Source of the DNA: Candidatus Mediterraneibacter avicola
Lineage (GTDB): Bacteria > Bacillota > Clostridia > Lachnospirales > Lachnospiraceae
Assembly: GCA_019115385.1 (NCBI GenBank)
Contig: DXDR01000014.1
Location: 62,001-126,000, forward strand
Direction of reading: 5' to 3'
Length of the DNA: 64,000 nt
Within the stretch, counting starts at the first letter, position 1, and each line of letters starts with the position of its first letter. The notes below the pieces were generated by a model. It was not told where the DNA came from. It worked only from the letters and a program-made list of their open reading frames with translations, and made no database searches. Positions 58,243 to 64,000 of the stretch are shown in pieces. The translations under genes were made by a program, and so were the position numbers.

Positions 58243-58371
58243 GTTGAACTTTTTTCAACGGCATAGGAGAAAGAAACGCTCTTAATGATGGCGTATAAAT
58301 GGTCATTTCAATTTAATCCCTATCGTGATGGTAAAATCTCGTGATTTTTCTGTTGAACTTTCTTCAACGGC
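58243..58371. repeat. Two copies of palindromic GTTGAACTTTYTTCAACGGC
   Basis: 58243-58262 and 58352-58371, one mismatch; each contains the inverted repeat GTTGAA-N6-TTCAAC. Confidence 0.85.
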
Positions 58372-58437
58372 CTCAAAATACAAATCTGCTAAATTAAAGG
58401 CACAATAAATCTCTTAGTCCGAATAGCGCTATAAGGA

Positions 58438-58596
58438 CGGAGGGATGCATAAGAGTTCGGAACACAGCAATAAAAGCTGTGTTTGGAATGAAGATGCTCC
58501 CACCGTAGTTTCGTGCGCCTATTTTCTGCTATCGGAGCCTGTGGTCATCTTCAACTGCAGGCTCTTTTTGTGTCCCTCCGTACCGCTCGGACGGAA
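58438..58596 (+). ncRNA. Candidate structured leader RNA upstream of 58608 ORF
   Basis: Outer CGGAGGGA (58438-58445)/TCCCTCCG (58573-58580); inner AACACAGC/GCTGTGTT; terminator-like GAGCCTG...CAGGCTC-TTTTT; competing local TCCGT/ACGGA hairpin. Confidence 0.4.
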
Positions 58597-58607
58597 AGGA
58601 CACTGCT

Positions 58608-59222
58608 ATGAAGAGCAAGAAAACAAAGAACCGTAAAAGCAATTTCAACTCCAATCGTCCCTGCTATCTTTCGGCAGATGGAAAGTTCTACTGCTATGAG
58701 GTTTATGATCCTGAAACTGATCGGGTAGTAACCCAGAAGTTTGAGGTCGGCAAGGGGGACTACTCCGTAGATTGGACGATTTTTCTTGATGAGACAGACC
58801 ACGATATGGATCTGAATGATCGTTACCAGCAGGAATTCAAAGATCCTCTGTTTGAAGCCAAGGCAAAAAGCTATAAGGCAGATCCGGAGAATGAGGACAA
58901 GGTCAATCCATGGGACACAATTCCCGATAAAAGCGCCAGCCCGGAAGAGGTGCTGTTTTCCGAACCGGAAGCAGAGAATCCGGACGCAGCGAAAGTTCGT
59001 GAGGTAATCGACACCAGATGCACTGCACGTCAGCAGGAACTGTTCTTCTCACATTTTGGCGAGGGAAAGCAGTTGGAGCAGATCCGTCAGGATGAGGTTT
59101 CAAAGGAAGGTAAGGAGAAAAAACTGCAGGCAATCGTAAATGTCAAGAATGACGTGATTAAAAAGGTTTCCGATGCACTTGGAGTAACACCTGTTAAGCG
59201 CCGCAAATCAAAAAAGGACTGA
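58608..59222 (+). CDS. Mobile-element protein with sigma-region-4-like HTH
   Basis: 204 aa; RCTARQQELFFSHFGEGKQLEQIRQDEVSKEGKEKKLQAIVNVKNDVIKKVSDALGV. Confidence 0.7.
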   Translation: MKSKKTKNRKSNFNSNRPCYLSADGKFYCYEVYDPETDRVVTQKFEVGKGDYSVDWTIFLDETDHDMDLNDRYQQEFKDPLFEAKAKSYKADPENEDKVNPWDTIPDKSASPEEVLFSEPEAENPDAAKVREVIDTRCTARQQELFFSHFGEGKQLEQIRQDEVSKEGKEKKLQAIVNVKNDVIKKVSDALGVTPVKRRKSKKD

Positions 59223-59350
59223 TCCAAGTGGAGACAGTCTTGCTGCCGGAGTCCTCCCCGGCAGCCCTCCTGGATGGGGGTTGATTTTTACGTTAGTCAG
59301 TGAGGAAGGAAATAGCTCCATCCTCTATCAAACGTAAAGGAGGACAATCC

Positions 59351-59554
59351 ATGAAGCAAAACCATAAGATACGAATCAACATCGCTGATAAAAGCGGCAA
59401 TAAGCAGAAAGTCCTGCAGAGCGAGCACAGGAGCATTCCCAAAAGGCTGCTCACCTTTCTCTTCGGCGAATTCTGCGAGGTTCTTGTGCTGACACCGGGG
59501 GAAACGGTGCGGGGAATTGAGATTAAGGAAATGCGGGGTGACGGCAATGACTGA
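59351..59554 (+). CDS. Small mobile-element-associated protein, unknown function
   Basis: MKQNHKIRINIADKSGNKQKVLQSEHRSIPKRLLTFLFGEFCEVLVLTPGETVRGIEIKEM; overlaps the start of the helicase gene. Confidence 0.65.
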   Translation: MKQNHKIRINIADKSGNKQKVLQSEHRSIPKRLLTFLFGEFCEVLVLTPGETVRGIEIKEMRGDGND

Positions 59555-61448
59555 GAACATCGAACTGATGATGCCGACCAGGGCTGTTCCCTATGAGCAT
59601 CAGAAGCGTGCTTTTCTGTTTGCCTGCGAAATCTTTGGAGTGTTCCGGGAAGAAGGTGGTGGCCATGCCGATGGTAAGAGTAACCTGCAACCTTTGCGGG
59701 AAGGATTTCCAGAAGCTGCAGATAGAAATCCATAAGCACAATTTCTGCTGCCGGGAGCATATCTATCAATGGAATTCAAAACGGATCTCCAAATATAACA
59801 GGACGGAAAATCCTATGAATCAGCCAGGTGGCGTGCTGGAATCCCGGCTCAAAAGAAGTCAGGAAATGAGGGACAGCGGAGAAGGGAGAACCTACCGCAA
59901 GTTTCTCGGACGGCATGAGCACCGGGTAGTAGCTGAACAAAAACTTGGCAGGTCATTAAGGAATGGTGAGATCGTCCATCACATCGATGGTGATCACAGG
60001 AACAATGATCCGGATAACCTGATGGTTCTGCCTTCTCAGTCAGACCATTGCAAAATCCATGGTTTTGGCAAAAAGAAGAAAGAAGGTGATGCACATGACT
60101 CCAATCAATAAAAGCGGAAAAGGCTGCGCTCTATTGATGGAGATGTAGCCTGGGAACAGGGAAAACGCTCGTATCAATAGCCATTGCAGGCTGTATGTAT
60201 CAGTTTGGGAAAGTAGACCGGGTGCTGATCGTGGCTCCGCTTTCCATTCTCGGTGTCTGGGAAGAGGAGTTTGAGAAGTTTGCGGACTTCCCCTACACAC
60301 TGACAGTCTTAAAGGGCACGGTGGCGAAGAAAAAGAAGCAGCTGGAAGAATTGTCCGGGGAAGGGCTGCAGGTGGTAGTCGTGAATTATGAATCTGCATG
60401 GCGGCTTGAAAAGGAACTGCTGGCATATAACGCCGACCTGGTGATTGCGGATGAAGCCCACAAGCTGAAAGAGAATCGATCGAAGCAGAGCCAGGGGATG
60501 CACCATATCGGAGATAAAGCCAGGTATAAACTGCTTCTGACCGGAACGGTGATCACAAATAAGGAACTGGATGTGTTCTCGCAGTATCGTTTTCTCAATC
60601 CACAGATATTCGGGACATCTTTCTATGCCTTCCGAAATCAGTATTTTGACATGGGTGGTTACGGCAATCACACGCCGATCTTCCGCAAATGGATGACCGA
60701 TGATTTCTTACGGAGACTTCATTCGGTGGCGTTTCGCGTGACGAAAAGCGAGTGCCTGGATCTGCCAGAAATCACAGAGGAAGTCCGTACCGTGGATCTG
60801 GAGAAGGATGCTGCAAAGATTTATGACAGCATTGAAGCGGAAAGTTATGCGGAGCTTGATGAATCCGAGGTTACCACAGCGAACATTCTTACAAGGCTCT
60901 TGCGCCTGTCGCAGATTACTGGCGGCCATCTGACCGATGATGATGGGATCGTTAAAAACGTGAGCAAAGCCAAGCTGGATGCGCTCTCCGATATCATCGA
61001 CTCCGCTATGGCTGAGGATAAGAAGCTTGTGATTATGGCTCGTTTCGTACCGGAACTGGACGATATTCAGGAACTTTTGGAAAAGAAAAAAGTCGGCTAT
61101 GCCGTGGTGCGCGGCGGGGTAAAAGACCGTGAGACAGAGATTCATCGCTTCCAGTATGACGATAAGTGCCGGGTGTTTGTGGGTCAGATCGCAGCTGCGG
61201 GGCTGGGTATCACGCTGACTGCAGCATCCACGATGGTTTTTTATTCCCTTGATTACAGCATGAGCAATTTCGAGCAGGCGAAGGCCCGCATCCACAGGGC
61301 AGGTCAGAAAGAGAACTGTCATTATATCTATCTTGTCTGCAGGGGCACGGTTGACCGCAAGGTTTTGTATGCCCTGCGCCAGAAGATGAACCTGGCAAAA
61401 ATGCTTGTGGATGACTACCGCAAGGGCAGGAATCCGTTCAGACAGTAA
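59547..61448 (+). pseudogene. SNF2/DEAD-type helicase, split by HNH ORF and a 7-nt Walker A insertion
   Basis: N-fragment MTENIELMMPTRAVPYEHQKRAFLFACEIFGVFREEGG (from 59547), then MHMTPINKSGKGCALLMEM (60089-60145), then TAGCCTG, then GTGKTLVSIAIAGCMYQF...SLDYSMSNFEQAKARIHRAGQKENCHYIYL to 61448. Confidence 0.85.
59665..60111 (+). CDS. HNH endonuclease (homing-type candidate)
   Basis: Zn-binding CNLCGKDF...FCCREH; HNH core EHRVVAEQKLGRSLRNGEIVHHIDGDHRNNDPDNLMVLPSQSDHCKIHG. Confidence 0.85.
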   Translation: MPMVRVTCNLCGKDFQKLQIEIHKHNFCCREHIYQWNSKRISKYNRTENPMNQPGGVLESRLKRSQEMRDSGEGRTYRKFLGRHEHRVVAEQKLGRSLRNGEIVHHIDGDHRNNDPDNLMVLPSQSDHCKIHGFGKKKKEGDAHDSNQ

Positions 61449-61456
61449 AATCAATT

Positions 61457-61500
61457 AAGAAATCTGCAGCTAATGGGAAAGGTCGACTGCAGATTTCTTT
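61457..61500 (+). terminator. Terminator after helicase
   Basis: AAGAAATCTGCAG ... CTGCAGATTTCTTT, T-rich tail. Confidence 0.8.
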
Positions 61501-61589
61501 TTATGTCAGATAGTATTGAAAAATAAGGAAGGGTGTGTTAGTACAAAGTAAATAAATTGACTGTCAAGAAATTGAAAAGGAGCTGCGAA

Positions 61590-62069
61590 ATGACAAAGGA
61601 AGACAGGAAAAATGCATATCTCTATTGCAAATTCCGGGATGAACAGTTTGCTCTTTACGATGAGTATGCCAAGCGGCATGGAATGCTGATGAAAACACTT
61701 CTGGTCGCAAATGTGCTGTTTTACGCAAAGGAAGGAATGACGCAGACGGAAATCTGCCAGAGAACCTTTCAATCCAAACAAACGGTGAATCTGATCATCA
61801 AAAATTTTCTGTCTGCCAGCTATGTGACTGTCACAGAGGTACCGGAAAATAAGCGTAATAAGATCGTTAAAATGACAGATGCCGGAAGGGATCACTGCGA
61901 AAAAGTAGTGAGGCATATTACCTGGGCGGAGGACAAAGTCATGTCTATGTTTACGCCGGAGGAGCAAAAAACACTGATAGACCTTTCAAGGACTTTTACA
62001 AAACGGCTTACAGAGCTCGTCAATCAGGAAGGGTCGGAAATGGAGGAATCAGAAGGTGGAGTTTTATGA
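61590..62069 (+). CDS. MarR family transcriptional regulator
   Basis: MTQTEICQRTFQSKQTVNLIIKNFLSASYVTVTEVPENKRNKIVKMTDAGRDHCEKV winged HTH. Confidence 0.9.
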   Translation: MTKEDRKNAYLYCKFRDEQFALYDEYAKRHGMLMKTLLVANVLFYAKEGMTQTEICQRTFQSKQTVNLIIKNFLSASYVTVTEVPENKRNKIVKMTDAGRDHCEKVVRHITWAEDKVMSMFTPEEQKTLIDLSRTFTKRLTELVNQEGSEMEESEGGVL

Positions 62070-62682
62070 AGCAATCAGCAAAAGAAGGACAGTGCGGGAG
62101 TTCCTGGATAAAGAGGTGGACTTTGAAATCATCAAACGGATTCTGGAGGCAGGAAATAAAGCTCCCACATGGAACCATAATCGTAACTGGAGTTATATCA
62201 TCCTAAGAACGGATGAGGAGAAGGAATATGCCTTTGAATATGCGAAGAAAATCGCTGACAAATTTGATGCAGATAAATATCTGAATGCGCCGAGACCGTA
62301 TCCAACTACCCTTGCTCAGAAGATGTACGGTTATGCCATGCCCAGACAGTTCACGATGCTCAAAAGTGCTCCCTATGTGGTTATCCCGGTCTTTAAGTGC
62401 AAGGAGTTAAACGGACAATATGTCTCTAAACTGAATCCTTTTTCAACCATCTGGTGTGTGATCGAGAACATATTTCTGGCCGCAACCGCAGAAGGGCTGG
62501 GCTGTTCCATGCGGATACCGCTGAACGAAGAGCACGATATTGTAAAAGCTAAGTTGAAAGTTCCGCCCACCTACATGATTCCTGTGTTCATTGGCATCGG
62601 ATATGCGGATCCGGAAGAAACGGTGTTAGAGCAGAATATGGCGGATCTTGAAAAACAACTTCATTTCGGAAGGTGGAAATAA
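62056..62682 (+). CDS. Nitroreductase family protein
   Basis: MEFYEAISKRRTVREFLDKEVDFEIIKRILEAGNKAPTWNHNRNW; GLGCSMRIPL. Confidence 0.9.
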   Translation: MEFYEAISKRRTVREFLDKEVDFEIIKRILEAGNKAPTWNHNRNWSYIILRTDEEKEYAFEYAKKIADKFDADKYLNAPRPYPTTLAQKMYGYAMPRQFTMLKSAPYVVIPVFKCKELNGQYVSKLNPFSTIWCVIENIFLAATAEGLGCSMRIPLNEEHDIVKAKLKVPPTYMIPVFIGIGYADPEETVLEQNMADLEKQLHFGRWK

Positions 62683-62683
62683 A

Positions 62684-63568
62684 ATGGAGCCGATGATAAG
62701 AGAAATTGAAGTGAAATCCGTTCTGACAAAATCCAATCTTCCCGTGGGAGACTATTCCGTAAATCCTTACGTGGGATGTACACACGCCTGCAAATACTGC
62801 TATGCCTGTTTTATGAAGAGGTTTACAAATCACCAGGAGGAGTGGGGAACATTTCTGGATGTGAAATATTGGCCTGAGATGAAACGTCCGGAAAAGTACG
62901 CCGGAAAGGAGATGTTTTTTGGCTCTGTAACGGATCCCTACAATCCCCAGGAGGAAACCTATGAGCGTACCCGTTCCCTGCTTATGCAGCTTGCGGGCAG
63001 CGGCATCCGCCTCAGCATTCAGACAAAATCGGATCTGGTGCTGCGCGATATGGATCTGATTAAGACGTTTCCGGACGCAAGAGTAGGCTTTTCAATCAAT
63101 ACACTGGATGAGGAGTTTAAGAATGATATGGATCAGGCGGTCAGTATCGAACGAAGGCTTGCCGCCATGAAGAAGCTCCATGATGCGGGGATTCGTACTA
63201 CCTGCTTCATTTCCCCGATTTTTCCCGGCATCACTGACTGCGAGGAGATCATAGACAGGGTAAAGAATCAGTGTAATCTTATCTGGCTGGAGAATCTGAA
63301 TCTGCGAGGCAGCTATAAGGCGGTCATTCTGGACTATATCAGGGAAAAATACCCGGATCTTTTGCCTCTTTATAAGGAAATCTATATCCATGGAAGCCGT
63401 CTGTATTGGGAGGCTCTGGATATGCGCCTGAAAGAATATGCGAAGGAAAGCGCTCTGAAATATGTCCGGGATGATGACAGTATCAAAAATCCCTTTGACG
63501 CTCCGCCGGTAATTGTGAATTATTTTTATCATGAGGAAGTGAAGAAGTCCGCAAAGAAAGGAAAGTGA
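62684..63568 (+). CDS. Radical SAM protein (SPL/'radical SAM mobile pair protein B'-like)
   Basis: NPYVGCTHACKYCYACFM (CX3CX2C), FFGSVTDPYNPQEETYERTR, LSIQTKSDLVLRDMDLI. Confidence 0.87.
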   Translation: MEPMIREIEVKSVLTKSNLPVGDYSVNPYVGCTHACKYCYACFMKRFTNHQEEWGTFLDVKYWPEMKRPEKYAGKEMFFGSVTDPYNPQEETYERTRSLLMQLAGSGIRLSIQTKSDLVLRDMDLIKTFPDARVGFSINTLDEEFKNDMDQAVSIERRLAAMKKLHDAGIRTTCFISPIFPGITDCEEIIDRVKNQCNLIWLENLNLRGSYKAVILDYIREKYPDLLPLYKEIYIHGSRLYWEALDMRLKEYAKESALKYVRDDDSIKNPFDAPPVIVNYFYHEEVKKSAKKGK

Positions 63569-63572
63569 ATGT

Positions 63573-64000
63573 ATGCCGGAATTGCCTGAAGTTGAGACGA
63601 TAAAGAGAATCCTTGCGCCGCAGATAACAGGTCAAAGCATTGTATCTACAGAAATGCGCAATGCGCAGGTTATAGCGTATCCATCCCCGGATATTTTCGC
63701 AAGTATGGTATGCAGAAGGACAATTACAGGTATGAGCAGACGAGGAAAGTATCTTGCTGTTCACCTGACAGGCGGAGACAGGATCATTATTCACCTTCGC
63801 ATGACGGGGCAACTCCTTGTGACGCCTGCGGATTATCCGGAAGAGAAACACATGCATTTAATATTGAATCTTTCAGGAGGGAAACAGATTCGATATATTG
63901 ATGTTCGACGTTTTGGGCGCTTCTGGTTTTTGAGCAGCGGAGAGAACAATGAGATTGCCGGAATGGATAAGCTGGGTATTGAGCCGACAGATGATAGACT
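63573..64000 (+). CDS. Formamidopyrimidine-DNA glycosylase Fpg/MutM (partial, runs off window)
   Basis: MPELPEVETIKRILAPQITGQSI, RRGKYLAVHL, IIHLRMTGQLLV, HLILNLSGGKQIRYIDVRRFGRFWF. Confidence 0.93.
   Translation, partial: MPELPEVETIKRILAPQITGQSIVSTEMRNAQVIAYPSPDIFASMVCRRTITGMSRRGKYLAVHLTGGDRIIIHLRMTGQLLVTPADYPEEKHMHLILNLSGGKQIRYIDVRRFGRFWFLSSGENNEIAGMDKLGIEPTDDR

Noticed and set aside
59593-60111. HNH ORF as part of an intein or group I intron
   Set aside because: Frame differs from the helicase (no intein), and the ~430-bp interval is almost fully coding (no space for a ribozyme core).
1-64000. CRISPR array, rRNA or tRNA genes
   Set aside because: No regularly spaced short repeats with unique spacers, and no recognisable rRNA/tRNA sequence was seen on reading; a tRNAscan/CRISPR finder run would be needed to exclude them fully.

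Overview
This 64-kb window is chromosomal DNA from a Clostridia-type Firmicute, most likely Lachnospiraceae (inference from gene content). Main blocks, left to right: (1) A partial OPT-family transporter, then a minus-strand nickel-pincer cofactor operon larE-larB-larC followed by a five-gene Nik/Opp-type ABC transporter. It has a promoter-linked, highly structured leader and a nearby DUF3842 gene. (2) A methyltransferase, hslO, nadE, a MoeA-like molybdopterin-binding protein, an XdhC/CoxI protein with permuted domain order, and a truncated GH43 gene. (3) A large divergent selenium/molybdenum purine-catabolism locus. One arm is regulator-ygeX-ygeY-ygeW-ridA-arcC. The other is ssnA-permease-ygfK-yqeC-yqeB::mocA-ferredoxin-Se-dependent XDH-NTase::ModE fusion, followed by modABC. 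The divergent promoter carries four 17-bp operator-like boxes (TCTAAA-N5-TTTAGG). A ~290-bp tandemly duplicated structured element sits between the regulator and ygeX. (4) Housekeeping genes: MATE, an orphan NMT1-like SBP, PHP, YerC, DUF1836, pcrA and rlmD. (5) A type I R-M system (hsdM-hsdS-hsdR) preceded by an orphan Phd/YefM-like antitoxin gene with a 38-bp dyad over its promoter. HsdR appears to carry a C-terminal HTH domain. (6) A mobile-element remnant with an SNF2-type helicase gene interrupted by an HNH endonuclease ORF and a 7-nt insertion at its Walker A motif. (7) A MarR / nitroreductase / radical SAM / Fpg cluster. No rRNA, tRNA or CRISPR array was recognised. All calls come from reading the sequence and supplied translations; no database search was run.
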